Source of the DNA: Curvibacter microcysteis
GTDB lineage: Bacteria; Pseudomonadota; Gammaproteobacteria; Burkholderiales; Burkholderiaceae_C
Reading direction: 5' to 3'
Assembly (NCBI RefSeq): GCF_028649455.1
Contig: NZ_JAQSIO010000002.1
Location: 372,001-436,000, forward strand
Length of the DNA: 64,000 nt
Shown: positions 46,337 to 55,892 of the stretch, piece by piece
How positions within the stretch are numbered: the stretch's first letter is position 1
Layout: the number at the start of each line of letters is the position of its first letter
Made by a program: the position numbers and the translations under genes
The notes under the pieces: model-generated
Told to the model about the DNA's origin: nothing
What the model saw: the letters and a program-made list of their open reading frames with translations, nothing else
Databases searched by the model: none

Positions 46337-48688
46337 ATGTCACACGCCCCCATTGCCCCCCATAAAGCCTTCGGGTCTGCCACTCTTTGGTTCTCATTGA
46401 GTGCTTTGTCCCTGGCCTTGTTGGGTTGTGGCGGCGGCGATCCAGGCGTGGCGGAGACAGGCAGCGCACAGGTGCTGGTGGCCAGCGGCACCACGATTCT
46501 GAATTTGGAGCCCGAGGCCTTGTCTGCTGAGGTCGGGGCCCAAGTGGCCCAACCGACCTTCCACCTGGCCCCGGTGCTGCTTGATGCCCCGGATGACAGC
46601 GATGCCAATGGCCAGGGCCTGTCGGCCTCCTTTGCACCGCGCCAGCAAATGGTGCCCGCCGAACTGGCTTCGGTGCCGACCCGCCAGCTGACCCTGCAGG
46701 GGCTGGATGTGGCCAAGCGCCTGGCGGTGAGCGATGTGGTCAGCCGCGCCGGGTCCGCCGTCAGCACCTACTCGCCGGCACAGATTCGCGCAGCCTACGG
46801 GCTGCCGGCCCTGCCTGCCGCGGGGGCCACGCTGACAGCGGCCCAGGCCGCGCAATACGGTGCCGGCCAAACCATCTATGTGGTGGACGCCATGCACAAC
46901 CCGAACACAGCGGCTGAACTGAGCGTGTTCAACCAGAAATTTGGCCTGCCCACTTGCGCGACCAAGGCGATTGCCACGACGGCGGCCTTGCCCCTGCCTG
47001 CGGCCTCCGCCAGCGCCTGTGAGTTGTCGGTGGTGCACAGCACGCCAGCGGGCGGCATGACCGCGACGGCCCCCGCCTATGACTCGGGCTGGGCCACCGA
47101 GATTTCGTTGGATGTGCAGTGGGCGCATGCGATCGCGCCTTTGGCCCGCATCGTGTTGATCGAGGCCGCTGACCCCAGCCTGAACAGCTTGTTGGGCGGT
47201 GTGAAGCTGGCCAACGCCATGGGCCCTGGCATCGTGTCGATGAGTTTTGGCGCCACCGAAGGCAACTGGACCGCCTCGGTGGATTCGGTCTTCACCAATT
47301 CCAAAATGAGCTACCTGGCGGCCGCGGGTGACTCGGGCACGGCGGTGCTGTGGCCCGCGGTGTCGTCCAATGTGTTGGCTGTGGGCGGCACCAGCCTGAC
47401 CTACAGCGGCACGGGCGCCCGCTCTGAAGTCACCTGGTCGGGCACCGGGGGCGGCACCAGCGCCTACACGGCCAAGCCGGCGTACCAAACCACCGCTGTG
47501 CCGGGTCTGGGCAATGTGGTGCGCCGCACCGGCCCCGATGTGGCCATGAACGCGGACCCGAGCACCGGCCAGTACGTGGCGGTGATGAACCCCGGCAGCT
47601 CGGCTGTGAACTGGGTCAGCGCGGGCGGCACCAGCATGTCGACCCCGCAATGGGCCGGTTTGCTGGCGGTGGCCAACGCGATCCGTGCTCAAAGCGCCAA
47701 GCCGGTGCTGGGGGCGCCGCACGCGGTGCTGTACGGCCAGATTTCGACCGTGCCGGGCAACTACGCCAGCGCATTTGCCGACATCACCAGGGGCAACAAC
47801 GGCACTTGCATCACCTGTGCAGCGCGGGTGGGTTTTGACCCCATGACCGGTTTGGGCACCCCCAACGCCAGCAGCCTGCTGGCCCAACTGTCGGGGGCCT
47901 CGGCGCCTGCAGTGGCCCCGGTGGTGACGCCGGCTAGCATCACGGGTGTGACGGGTACAGCGCTGAGCTTTACCGCCTCGGTGAGCGCCGCCAACGCCGT
48001 CAGCTTCAGCTTGAGTGGCGCACCGGCGGGCATGGCCATCAGCAGCAGTGGCGTGGTCAGCTGGGCCAGCCCCGTGGCTGGCAGCTACAAGGTGACCGTC
48101 ACGGCCAAGGACAATGTCAATGGCTTGAGCGGCCAGGGCGTCTACACCGTGACCATCACTCCGCCAGCGCCGCCCACGGTCGGTGGTGTGACGGTGTCGG
48201 GCAAGCCGGGTGTGGCGCTGTCCTTCAACATCAGCTACAGCTCGGCCAACCCGGTCACCTTCAGCCTCGCTGGCGCACCGGCCGGTATGGTGGTCAGCAG
48301 CACCGGCGTGGTCAGCTGGACCAATCCCGTGCTGGGCAACTACAACGTCACGGCCACGGTCAAGGACAGCAAGACCGGGCTCAGCGCCCAAGGTGTCTAT
48401 GCGGTCAAGATCGCCAATGCAGGTCCCGTGATCACCGCCCCGGCGATGACGGGGGTGGCTGGCAAGGCCATGACGGGCACCATCAGCATCGCCGACCCGG
48501 GCGCCAGCTGGGTTTCGGTCTCGATCTCGGGGGTGCCGCTGGGCATGGGCTTCGCCATGAGCGGCCTGACCATCACCGCCAAATGGCCCAGCCCGGTGAC
48601 GGGCAGCTACACGCTGACGGTGACCGTGGTGGACAACCTGGGCCTGACGGCCACGGTGAAGGTGCCGGTCACGGTCACGGCCAAATGA
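46337..48688 (+). CDS. Secreted S53 (sedolisin) serine-carboxyl peptidase with Ig-like repeats
   Basis: 783 residues. The signal peptide ends in lipobox LLGC (C31), so it may be lipid-anchored. A propeptide-like region leads to the S53 domain: catalytic E255 and D259 in ATEISLDVQWAHAIAP, oxyanion D332 in AAAGDSGTA and nucleophile S433 in GGTSMSTPQWAG, with a calcium-site-like DITRGNNG segment. Three tandem putative Ig (He_PIG-like) modules of about 80-90 residues follow (from about 540, 620 and 700), each with the pattern SFSLSGAPAGMxISSSGVVSW. GGAG precedes the ATG. Expression is probably gated by the c-di-GMP riboswitch upstream. Confidence 0.92.
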   Translation: MSHAPIAPHKAFGSATLWFSLSALSLALLGCGGGDPGVAETGSAQVLVASGTTILNLEPEALSAEVGAQVAQPTFHLAPVLLDAPDDSDANGQGLSASFAPRQQMVPAELASVPTRQLTLQGLDVAKRLAVSDVVSRAGSAVSTYSPAQIRAAYGLPALPAAGATLTAAQAAQYGAGQTIYVVDAMHNPNTAAELSVFNQKFGLPTCATKAIATTAALPLPAASASACELSVVHSTPAGGMTATAPAYDSGWATEISLDVQWAHAIAPLARIVLIEAADPSLNSLLGGVKLANAMGPGIVSMSFGATEGNWTASVDSVFTNSKMSYLAAAGDSGTAVLWPAVSSNVLAVGGTSLTYSGTGARSEVTWSGTGGGTSAYTAKPAYQTTAVPGLGNVVRRTGPDVAMNADPSTGQYVAVMNPGSSAVNWVSAGGTSMSTPQWAGLLAVANAIRAQSAKPVLGAPHAVLYGQISTVPGNYASAFADITRGNNGTCITCAARVGFDPMTGLGTPNASSLLAQLSGASAPAVAPVVTPASITGVTGTALSFTASVSAANAVSFSLSGAPAGMAISSSGVVSWASPVAGSYKVTVTAKDNVNGLSGQGVYTVTITPPAPPTVGGVTVSGKPGVALSFNISYSSANPVTFSLAGAPAGMVVSSTGVVSWTNPVLGNYNVTATVKDSKTGLSAQGVYAVKIANAGPVITAPAMTGVAGKAMTGTISIADPGASWVSVSISGVPLGMGFAMSGLTITAKWPSPVTGSYTLTVTVVDNLGLTATVKVPVTVTAK

Positions 48689-48768
48689 GCCCAATGAGCC
48701 CCACGCTGTCTGTTTGACCGTGTGGGAGGCGACCACCCCGGTGAGATCGTGTCAGCGCTCTCCCAAGC

Positions 48769-48794
48769 AAAACGGCCCCTCGGGGCCGTTTTTT
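48769..48794. terminator. Bidirectional terminator
   Basis: Stem AAAACGGCCCC / GGGGCCGTTTT with TC loop and T run, between the converging peptidase and ABC transporter ATPase genes. Works for both strands by symmetry. Confidence 0.92.
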
Positions 48795-48822
48795 CGTGGC
48801 GTCCTGTGGGGATGCTGGGGGC

Positions 48823-49536
48823 TCAGACCCCCAGGTACTGGTCGAGCAGCCCAGGCTCGCTGCGCAGGCGCTCCGAGCTGCCCTCAAACGCCACCTGGCC
48901 CTTGACCAGGATGACGTTGCGGTTGCTGATTTGGGTGACGTGCTTCCAGTTCTTGTCGACGATCACGCTGCTGATGCCGCTTTCGCGGATCAGGCCGCAG
49001 ATGCGCCAGATCTCGCGTGCAATCAAGGGCGCCAGGCCTTCAGTGGCTTCGTCGAGGATCAGCACATCGGGGTTGGTCATCAAGGCGCGGCCAATGGTCA
49101 GCATCTGCTGCTCGCCGCCCGACAGTTGCTGGCCGCCGTGGTCCAGCCGTTCTTGCAGGCGCGGGAAGGTGTCGAGCACGCGCTGGTAGGTCCAGTCGCG
49201 CTGACCGCGCGTACCCGCACGGGCCGCCATCTGCAGGTTTTCGCGCACGCTGAGGTTGCCAAAAATCCCACGTCCTTCAGGCACATAGGCGATGCCCAGT
49301 CGCGCCACTTCGTAGGTGGCGCGCCCGTTCATGGGGCGGCCGCAGATGTGCACCTGGCCGCTGCGCGGCGGCACCAGGCCCATGATGCTTTTGAGCAAGG
49401 TGCTTTTGCCCATGCCGTTGCGCCCCATGAGGCCGATGGTTTCGCCCCGCGCCACTTGGAAGCTCAGGTCGCGCAGGATGTGGCTGGCGCCGTAATAGGT
49501 GTTCAGGCCTTGGGCCTGGATCAGCAGTTCGCTCAT
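48823..49536 (-). CDS. livF: Branched-chain-type ABC transporter ATPase LivF
   Basis: 237 residues. Walker A GRNGMGKST, signature LSGGEQQMLTIGRALM, Walker B VLILDEATEGLAP and the LivF-typical start NTYYGASHILRDLSF. Last gene of a five-gene minus-strand transporter operon; the start overlaps the livG stop by 4 bases. Confidence 0.95.
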   Translation of the reverse strand: MSELLIQAQGLNTYYGASHILRDLSFQVARGETIGLMGRNGMGKSTLLKSIMGLVPPRSGQVHICGRPMNGRATYEVARLGIAYVPEGRGIFGNLSVRENLQMAARAGTRGQRDWTYQRVLDTFPRLQERLDHGGQQLSGGEQQMLTIGRALMTNPDVLILDEATEGLAPLIAREIWRICGLIRESGISSVIVDKNWKHVTQISNRNVILVKGQVAFEGSSERLRSEPGLLDQYLGV

Positions 49537-50300
49537 TCTTCGTCCGCTCCAAGGTAGGCCGATTGCACCTGGGGATCGGCGCGCACTTCAGCGGGCGTGC
49601 CGCTGGCGATGCGCGTGCCGTTGACCATCACGGTCAGCCGGTCGGCCAGGGTGAAGACGGCGTCCATGTCGTGCTCGACCAGCATCATGGCGTGACCGGG
49701 TTTGAGGCGCAGCAGCAGCTCGACAATGCGCTCGGCCTCGGCCACCCCCATGCCAGCCAGGGGCTCGTCGAGCAGCAGGACCTGCGGTTCGGTGGCCAGG
49801 GTCATGGCGATTTCCAACTGGCGTTGCTCACCGTGGCTGGCCGCACCGGCCACGGTGTGGCGGCGCTTTTGCAGGCCGGCCAGCTCCAGGGCGCGCTCGG
49901 CGCGCTCGTTGACCACGGCCACCGAGTCGGCCCGGCGCAGCCAGCGCCAGGCCTGGGGTGTGCGCGACTGGGCGGCCAGGCGCACGTTGTCCCACACAGT
50001 CAAGGGGCCAAAGATGTTGGTCTTTTGGTAGCTGCGGCCCAGGCCCTGGCGCGAACTGCGCTCGGGCGACCAGCCGGTGATGTCCTGCCCGCCCAGGGTG
50101 ATGCGGCCTTCGCTGGGCGGCAGGTCGCCCGAGAGCAGGTTGGTCAGTGTGGATTTGCCCGCCCCGTTGGGGCCGATCACCGCATGGATGCGGTTGCGCC
50201 ACAGGTCGAGTTCAATGTTGTTGACAGCGGCCAGGCCGCCAAAGCGGCGCGTCAGGCCGCGCGCGCTCATCAGCACTTCGGCGTCGTGCACATCAGTCAT
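49533..50300 (-). CDS. livG: Branched-chain-type ABC transporter ATPase LivG
   Basis: 255 residues. Walker A GPNGAGKST, Walker B VLLLDEPLAGMG and switch region MLVEHDMDAVF, with the LivG-typical GLTRRFGGLAAVNNIELDLW start. The signature region AGAASHGEQRQLEIAMTLA has SHGEQ in place of LSGGQ, as is common in LivG. Overlaps livM by 8 bases. Confidence 0.95.
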   Translation of the reverse strand: MTDVHDAEVLMSARGLTRRFGGLAAVNNIELDLWRNRIHAVIGPNGAGKSTLTNLLSGDLPPSEGRITLGGQDITGWSPERSSRQGLGRSYQKTNIFGPLTVWDNVRLAAQSRTPQAWRWLRRADSVAVVNERAERALELAGLQKRRHTVAGAASHGEQRQLEIAMTLATEPQVLLLDEPLAGMGVAEAERIVELLLRLKPGHAMMLVEHDMDAVFTLADRLTVMVNGTRIASGTPAEVRADPQVQSAYLGADEE

Positions 50301-51321
50301 GGGGCTTCTCCGAAGGGGTGGGGCGCAGGCGTTGGCTCAGGCTTTGCACCAGGCCCAGCAGGCCGCGTGGGGCAAACACCACCAGGGCCACGATGAACAG
50401 GCCCATCCACAGTTGCCAGTGTTTGCCAGCCTGGAAGCCGCCCACGGTGGGCAGGTCTTTGAACAGGTCGAGCAAGGTCTCAAACGCAAAAGCCCCGACC
50501 ACGGCGCCCGCAAAGTTACCCATGCCGCCCAGGATGACCATCATGATGGCGTGCGCGCTGAGGTGAAAACCCATCAGCTCCGGGTTCACATAGCCGCTTT
50601 GTGCGCCCCACAGGTAGCCGGCCAGACCGGCCAGGGCGCCTGCCAAAGTGAAGGCCGCCAGCTTGTAGCCGAAGGTGCCGAAGCCCATGGCGCGCATGCG
50701 GTGCTCATTGATGCGGATGCCCGACAGCGCCCGGCCAAAGGGACTCCACAACAGCCGGCGCAAGAAGGCGTAGACGGCCAGCAGCAGCACCAGGGTGAAG
50801 TAGTAGAAAGTCTGCTTGTTCTCCAGGTCAAAGGGCAGCCAACTGCCCAGCGAGGCATCGGGGCGGAAGTTGATGTACAGGCCATCGGAGCCGCCCAGGG
50901 CCTTGTTGTCGAAGAACACATAGAACACCATCTGCGCAAAGGCCATGGTGACCATGATGAAGTAGATGCCGTGGGTGCGCACCACCAGGAAGCCGATCAC
51001 CAGCGCGGCCAGGGCTGAGGCGCCCACCGCCAGCGGCAGCGTCCACCACAGGCTGGCCGGCTCGCCGGCCGGTGTCAGAAAGGCCAGTGCGTAGCCGGCC
51101 AGGCCAAAGTAGGCCGCATGCCCCAGGCTGACCAGGCCCGTCACGCCTTGGAGCAGGTCCAGGCTCATGGCGAAGATGGCCAGAATCATCATGCGCGCGA
51201 CCATCTGCACATAGAAGTCGCTGCCCACGCTGGGGAAGGCCGCCAGGGCGACGACGGCCAAGGCCAGCGCGACCTGCAGGCCGCGTGGCAGGGTTTCAAG
51301 ATTCGCTCGGGGGGCAGACAT
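50293..51321 (-). CDS. livM: Branched-chain-type ABC transporter permease LivM
   Basis: 342 residues, about nine membrane helices. SLDLLQGVTGLVSLGHAAYF is the LivM signature and GINEHRMRAMGFGTFGYKL the coupling loop. The C-terminus is cytoplasmic and charged. ATG 51321 is preferred to an in-frame start 36 bases upstream. It overlaps livG; livH precedes it by about 70 bases. Confidence 0.94.
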   Translation of the reverse strand: MSAPRANLETLPRGLQVALALAVVALAAFPSVGSDFYVQMVARMMILAIFAMSLDLLQGVTGLVSLGHAAYFGLAGYALAFLTPAGEPASLWWTLPLAVGASALAALVIGFLVVRTHGIYFIMVTMAFAQMVFYVFFDNKALGGSDGLYINFRPDASLGSWLPFDLENKQTFYYFTLVLLLAVYAFLRRLLWSPFGRALSGIRINEHRMRAMGFGTFGYKLAAFTLAGALAGLAGYLWGAQSGYVNPELMGFHLSAHAIMMVILGGMGNFAGAVVGAFAFETLLDLFKDLPTVGGFQAGKHWQLWMGLFIVALVVFAPRGLLGLVQSLSQRLRPTPSEKPHD

Positions 51322-51390
51322 GGGCAGAACTCCGGGCCGGTGAAAAGGGCAAAGCAAAAAAAGAGGGGCAGGGGGTGGCGTCCATGGGGC

Positions 51391-52254
51391 TCATTGCTTG
51401 AACAGCCCTTCGGGCTTCCACAGCAGCACGGCCGCCATCAGCAGGTAGACCAACATGCCCGAGGCTTGCGGCAGCAGCACCTTGCCAAAGGTGTCGACCA
51501 GGCCCACCAGCAGGGCCGAGATGAGGGCACCGCGCACCGAGCCGATGCCGCCAATCACCACCACCACAAAGCACATGATCAGCACCTGAGAGCCCATGTT
51601 GGGGTAGACGCTGGCGATCGGCGCGGCGATCATGCCGGCCACCGCTGCCAGGCCCACGCCCAGCGCAAACACCGTGGCGTGGATCAGTTTGATGTTGATG
51701 CCCAGGGATTCGGCCATGTCGCGGTTGAAGGCGCCGGCGCGGATCTTCATGCCCAGACGGGTGCGTGAGATCAGCAGGTACAGGCCCAACGCCAACAGCA
51801 GGCACAGGCCCGACATGAAGAGGCGGTAGCCCGGGTAGGACAGGGTGTCGGTCAGCGGGATGGACCACTCCAGGCTGGGTGGCACATTCACGCCATGCAC
51901 GTCGTCGCCCCACACGAGGGAGCGCAACTCTTCAAACACATAGATCAGGCCAAAGGTCAGCAGCACCTGGTCCAGGTGGTCGCGGTGGTAGAAGTGCCGA
52001 AACAGCAGCCACTCCAGCGCCAGGCCCAGGGCCACCGACAGCAGCGCGCCCACCACGATGGCCAGGGCCAGGCTGTTGAACTGGGTGCTGAGCGACCAGG
52101 CCAGGTAGGCGCCCAGCATGTAGAAGCTGCCGTGGGCGAGGTTGACCACGCCCATGATGCCGAAGATCAGCGTCAGGCCGGCGGCCAGCATGAACAACAG
52201 CAGGCCGTACTGCAGGCTGTTGAGCAACTGGATCAAAAAGTTGGCAAGGTCCAT
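51391..52254 (-). CDS. livH: Branched-chain-type ABC transporter permease LivH
   Basis: 287 residues, about eight membrane helices. Typical LivH start FLIQLLNSLQYGLLLFMLAA and GLTLIFGIMGVVNLAHGSFY, and coupling loop GAFNRDMAESLGINI. The start at 52254 gives a standard N-terminus; the in-frame extension is a Pro/Ala leader. The binding protein gene lies 170 bases upstream. Confidence 0.94.
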   Translation of the reverse strand: MDLANFLIQLLNSLQYGLLLFMLAAGLTLIFGIMGVVNLAHGSFYMLGAYLAWSLSTQFNSLALAIVVGALLSVALGLALEWLLFRHFYHRDHLDQVLLTFGLIYVFEELRSLVWGDDVHGVNVPPSLEWSIPLTDTLSYPGYRLFMSGLCLLLALGLYLLISRTRLGMKIRAGAFNRDMAESLGINIKLIHATVFALGVGLAAVAGMIAAPIASVYPNMGSQVLIMCFVVVVIGGIGSVRGALISALLVGLVDTFGKVLLPQASGMLVYLLMAAVLLWKPEGLFKQ

Positions 52255-52424
52255 GGTGAGGCGGGGCGTTGGTCTGGCAGGTGAGGAGAGGGCAGGCGCA
52301 GGCGAAGAGGCGGCCACCGCACCGCCCCCGGCGGGCCTGGTGGCAGGTCGGGGGCAGGTCCCGCCGAGCCCAGGGGCTCAGTTCGGGGCCGGTGGCGCGC
52401 TGGCAGCGCCGAGGCGGGGTGGGG

Positions 52425-53615
52425 TCAGGTCAGGCGGCAACCGGCGCCGCTGTCAGATAAGGCCTTGGCGGCCACACCGACCACCTTGTTTTCGCCCTTT
52501 TCAACCACACGCAGGTAGATGTCCTGCACCGGGTTGTGCGCCTTGCTCATGGTCCACTTGCCGCGTGGGCTGTCGATCACGGCCGACTCCAGGGCCTTGT
52601 AGAGCGCGGGCTTGCTGCCGCTCAGGTCACCCTTGACGGCGTTGGCGCCCTGCACCAGCAGCAGCCCGGTGTCATAGCCTTGCACGGCGTAGACATCGGG
52701 TTGCATCTTGAAGGTCTTGGCGTAGTCCAGGCGGAATTGCTTGTTGCGCGGCGTGTCCAGCGAGTCGCTGTAATGCATGGTGGTGGTGATGCCCTCGGCG
52801 GCAGGGCCGGCCGCTTCCAGCACGCCCTCGGTCAGGAAGCCCGAGCCGTACAAGGGGATCTTGCCTTTGAGGCCGGCCGCCGCGTAGTCACGGATGAACT
52901 TGGCCGCGCCGCCGCCGGCAAAGAAGCAGGCCACGGCGTCGGGCTTGAGCGAGGCAATCTCGGTCAGCAAGGCCTGGAACTCCACGTTCGGGAAGGGCAG
53001 GCCCAGCTCTTTGATGATGGTGCCGCCGGCCTTGGTGTAGCTTTCCTTGAAGCCTTCAAAGGCCTCGTCGCCAGCCGCGTACTTCCAGGTGATCCAGACC
53101 GTCTTTTTGTGGCCCGCCGCCACCATCGCCTGGCCCAAGGCCAGGGTGGGTTGGGAATTGCTGAAGCTGGTGCGGAACACATTGGGCGCGCACAGGGCCC
53201 GGGTGGCCGCGTGCACGCCGGCGTTCGGGATCAGGCTCAGCACGCCGCTGTCGCGCGCTACTTTTTGAATGCCCATCTGCACGCCCGAGTGCACGGTGCC
53301 GATCAGCACGTCGACCTTGTCGCGCTGCACCAGCTTGTTGGCGTTTTCGATGCCCTTGGCCGGATCGGATTCGTCGTCCACCTTGAAATACTCGATCTCA
53401 CGCCCGCCGAGCTTGCCGCCTTGCTGATCGATGGCCAGGCGGAAGCCGTTTTCGATCGCCACGCCCAGCTGTGCAAATGTGCCGGTGTAAGGCAGCATGA
53501 AACCCACGCGCACCTTGCCCGATTGGGCCAGGGCCTGGCTGGGCAACCAGAGCCCGGTCGAGGCCGCCCCCACGAGGGCGGCACTGTGGCTGAGGATCTG
53601 TCGGCGTGAGGTCAT
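52425..53615 (-). CDS. LIV-type ABC transporter binding protein
   Basis: 396 residues, first gene of the livHMGF operon, with GGAG upstream of ATG 53615. The signal sequence begins TSRRQILSHSAALVGAAS and could be Tat-type. The type I binding fold shows VGFMLPYTGTFAQLGVAIEN and FFAGGGAAKFIRDYAAAGLK. This subgroup often serves aromatic acids, amides or amino acids; pobA nearby would fit an aromatic acid but this is not shown. The last residues (SDSGAGCRLT) are unremarkable. Confidence 0.92.
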   Translation of the reverse strand: MTSRRQILSHSAALVGAASTGLWLPSQALAQSGKVRVGFMLPYTGTFAQLGVAIENGFRLAIDQQGGKLGGREIEYFKVDDESDPAKGIENANKLVQRDKVDVLIGTVHSGVQMGIQKVARDSGVLSLIPNAGVHAATRALCAPNVFRTSFSNSQPTLALGQAMVAAGHKKTVWITWKYAAGDEAFEGFKESYTKAGGTIIKELGLPFPNVEFQALLTEIASLKPDAVACFFAGGGAAKFIRDYAAAGLKGKIPLYGSGFLTEGVLEAAGPAAEGITTTMHYSDSLDTPRNKQFRLDYAKTFKMQPDVYAVQGYDTGLLLVQGANAVKGDLSGSKPALYKALESAVIDSPRGKWTMSKAHNPVQDIYLRVVEKGENKVVGVAAKALSDSGAGCRLT

Positions 53616-53707
53616 GAAGGTGTCTCCTTTGTCTATTGGTTTAGGCCTAAAGCAATTTAACTGACGCGGTCGGCGTGCCGTCCTCTGAGTTACCCGTACC
53701 AGGGGAC

Positions 53708-54166
53708 TCAGCTGCTGGCCATCGCCTGGGCCAGCCAGTCGCGGCACCAAGCCGCGGCAGGCCCTTCGGGATCGGTGCCGCTGCTGGCGTCGTGGCGCCA
53801 GATGTCGCCAAGGCGTTGCGCGCCGCAGGCGCTCAGGCGTTCGTCAAAACGCAGGCCGCCATGGCAAAAGGTTTGGGGGTAGATGCTGTCGCCCAGGGCG
53901 ATCACGCCGTAGCGCACGCCGGGCAAGCTCAGGCCTGGGGCGTCCAGCGACTCATAAAGGTCCTGGGCGTTGTCCGGCACATCGCCCGTGCCGTAGGTGG
54001 AGGTGCAGATCAAATAGAGCGCATCCTCTGCGAACACCCGGTGGCTCAGACCCTCCATCGGCGTGACTTCAATCTGATCGACCAAGTCGGCGCAGTCCAT
54101 CTCGATGGCTTGGGCCACATCGTCGGCCGTGCTGGTCATGGTGCCGACCAGGATTTTGAGCTTCAT
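53708..54166 (-). CDS. Flavodoxin domain protein (MioC-like)
   Basis: 152 residues. FMN phosphate loop GTMTSTADDVAQAI near the N-terminus, the second FMN loop CTSTYGTGDVPDNAQDLYE and the third region VIALGDSIYPQTFCHGG match short-chain flavodoxins of the MioC/sulfite-reductase flavoprotein type. An electron carrier with no adjacent redox partner. GGAG lies before ATG 54166; a longer upstream frame runs through tRNA-Pro and is rejected. Confidence 0.92.
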   Translation of the reverse strand: MKLKILVGTMTSTADDVAQAIEMDCADLVDQIEVTPMEGLSHRVFAEDALYLICTSTYGTGDVPDNAQDLYESLDAPGLSLPGVRYGVIALGDSIYPQTFCHGGLRFDERLSACGAQRLGDIWRHDASSGTDPEGPAAAWCRDWLAQAMASS

Positions 54167-54484
54167 GCCTTGTCTCCGAAGTGGAATGCAATAAAGTGCT
54201 TCACATCTTGTGTGCAGGCAGTATATTGCAAACTCCTGGCTTGGGAAGCCCTGTTGCAAGCCTGGAGACCCCCTGCTAACCCTGAGTCGCTGAGGTGGGG
54301 GCCATGCCTCTTTTGAACGAGCGCGGGCGTGCGCTGGCGGCTGTGGCCCGGCTGAAATGGGCGCTGAAAGGGCTGGATTGACCTGATTTTCTCCGTTGGA
54401 GTACGCAATCAAGACAGTCTGAGTGCTGATTCTTAACCTGTTCAGCCAGAATGACCCCAAAACTCGGGTTAGAATACAGGCTGT

Positions 54485-54561
54485 CGGAGCGTAGCGCAGC
54501 CTGGTAGCGCATCTGCTTTGGGAGCAGAGGGTCGCGAGTTCGAATCCCGCCGCTCCGACCA
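54485..54561 (+). tRNA. tRNA-Pro (TGG)
   Basis: 77 bases with encoded CCA. Acceptor CGGAGCG / CGCTCCG, D arm GCGCAGCCTGGTAGCGC, anticodon arm TCTGC-TTTGGGA-GCAGA with anticodon TGG, and a T arm with TTCGAAT. Followed at once by a terminator. Confidence 0.97.
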
Positions 54562-54567
54562 CCATTT

Positions 54568-54606
54568 AAAACGGGTTCCACTGGTTTCAGTGGAACCCGT
54601 TTTTTC
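54568..54606 (+). terminator. Terminator after tRNA-Pro
   Basis: Long perfect stem AAACGGGTTCCACTG / CAGTGGAACCCGTTT with loop GTTT and T run. Confidence 0.95.
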
Positions 54607-54743
54607 TTGCTCGAGCGATTGCGCTCCACCGTCCGTGTGGTGAAAAAAAGCCCCACCGTGCCGAAGGCCAGATGGGGCAAGCAATGAAGTTTCAGTCCCT
54701 GAGCCCGCCCCCGCGTGGCAGCGCAAGAGCGGGTGTGCTGACT

Positions 54744-55892
54744 TCAGAAGCGGTGCTGGATACCGAAGGCGAAGCCCGTGTTGCTGGTCGTGACGCTGGC
54801 GGTTTGGGCGGCCGTGATGCCCTTGGCCTTGGTGTGGTCGATGGCGGCATACAGGTCGGTGCGCTTGCTCAGCTTGTAGCGGGCGCGCGTGGCCACCGTG
54901 TCGTAGCGATTGGCCGACACACCGTTGGCGCTGTACTTGGTGTTGTAGTAAGCCACCACAACTTCAGTCACCGGGGTGGCGTAGAAGGTCAGGCCGACGT
55001 CGACCACGGCGGCTTTCAGGCCTGTGGTGGCGGCAGTTGCACCGGCCAGGAATTTGTACAGCGAGGTGCTGGCACTGGAGTTGGTCAAGATCGAGGTATT
55101 GCTGTTCACGAAGCCTGGATCTGCCTGCATCTGGGTGTAGCCCCCCGTGAGCTTGTAACCGTCGATGCTGTAGTTGCCACCGGTGGTCAGCGTGGTCTGG
55201 GTGCGGGCGCCAGTGTCGCGCAGGCGGTCGTATGCCAGGCCCAGCTGCAGGGGTTTGGCGTCGTACTTGGCCATCAACTGAACCGATGAATTGGCGCTCG
55301 TTGCACCGGCCACGTTGCCGAAGGAGTAGGCCAGACCCAGGGTGGCGCCCGACAGGTTGGGGCTTTGGTACTTGACCATGTTGTCGCGGCGCGAGGTGTC
55401 CAGACCCGAACCCACCAGCGTGCCCAGCGGGTTCACCGCGGTGGCGGCATTGGCGGCGTATTGGCGGTTGGTGGTCAGCTCTTGGCCCAGCGGGTCGTTC
55501 ACAAAGCCGGCTTGCAGGTCATACAAGAAGGTGGTGTTGCGGCCGATGTCGACGCGACCCCAATGGTCCTCCAAGCCCAGCACCGCACGGCGGTCAAAGA
55601 TGTTGGTGGTGCTGGAGGTCGCGCCGCTGCCCAAGTTGATCCCGGACTCCAGCGTGAAGTTGGCTTTCAGGCCGCCCCCCAGGTCTTCTGTACCGCGAAA
55701 GCCAAAGCGCGACGTGTTGAGCACGCCTGAGCTGAATTGGGTTTGCGAGCCGGTGCCGGCGGTGGTTTTGGCCACCGCACTGTCGTGGCGGATGCCGCTG
55801 TCAACCAGGCCGTACAAGACGACGCTGGATTGGGCTTGGGCCAGGGTGCACAGCGCGCTCAGGCTGGCCAGTGCGATCAGGTTCTTTTTCAT
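54744..55892 (-). CDS. Gram-negative trimeric porin (Omp32-like)
   Basis: About 382 residues. Signal peptide MKKNLIALASLSALCTLAQA, then the family opening QSSVVLYGLVDSGIRH, the constriction-loop region GRNTTFLYDLQAGFVNDPLG and alternating beta strands ending in the outer-membrane signature GFAFGIQHRF (terminal Phe). ATG 55892 follows AGGAAA; the preceding TTG is not needed. A general diffusion channel of Burkholderiales type. Confidence 0.96.
   Translation of the reverse strand: MKKNLIALASLSALCTLAQAQSSVVLYGLVDSGIRHDSAVAKTTAGTGSQTQFSSGVLNTSRFGFRGTEDLGGGLKANFTLESGINLGSGATSSTTNIFDRRAVLGLEDHWGRVDIGRNTTFLYDLQAGFVNDPLGQELTTNRQYAANAATAVNPLGTLVGSGLDTSRRDNMVKYQSPNLSGATLGLAYSFGNVAGATSANSSVQLMAKYDAKPLQLGLAYDRLRDTGARTQTTLTTGGNYSIDGYKLTGGYTQMQADPGFVNSNTSILTNSSASTSLYKFLAGATAATTGLKAAVVDVGLTFYATPVTEVVVAYYNTKYSANGVSANRYDTVATRARYKLSKRTDLYAAIDHTKAKGITAAQTASVTTSNTGFAFGIQHRF

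Noticed and set aside
46394-48736. 780-codon minus-strand open frame
   Set aside because: Antisense shadow of the S53 peptidase gene; His/Arg/Gly-rich with no recognisable motif.
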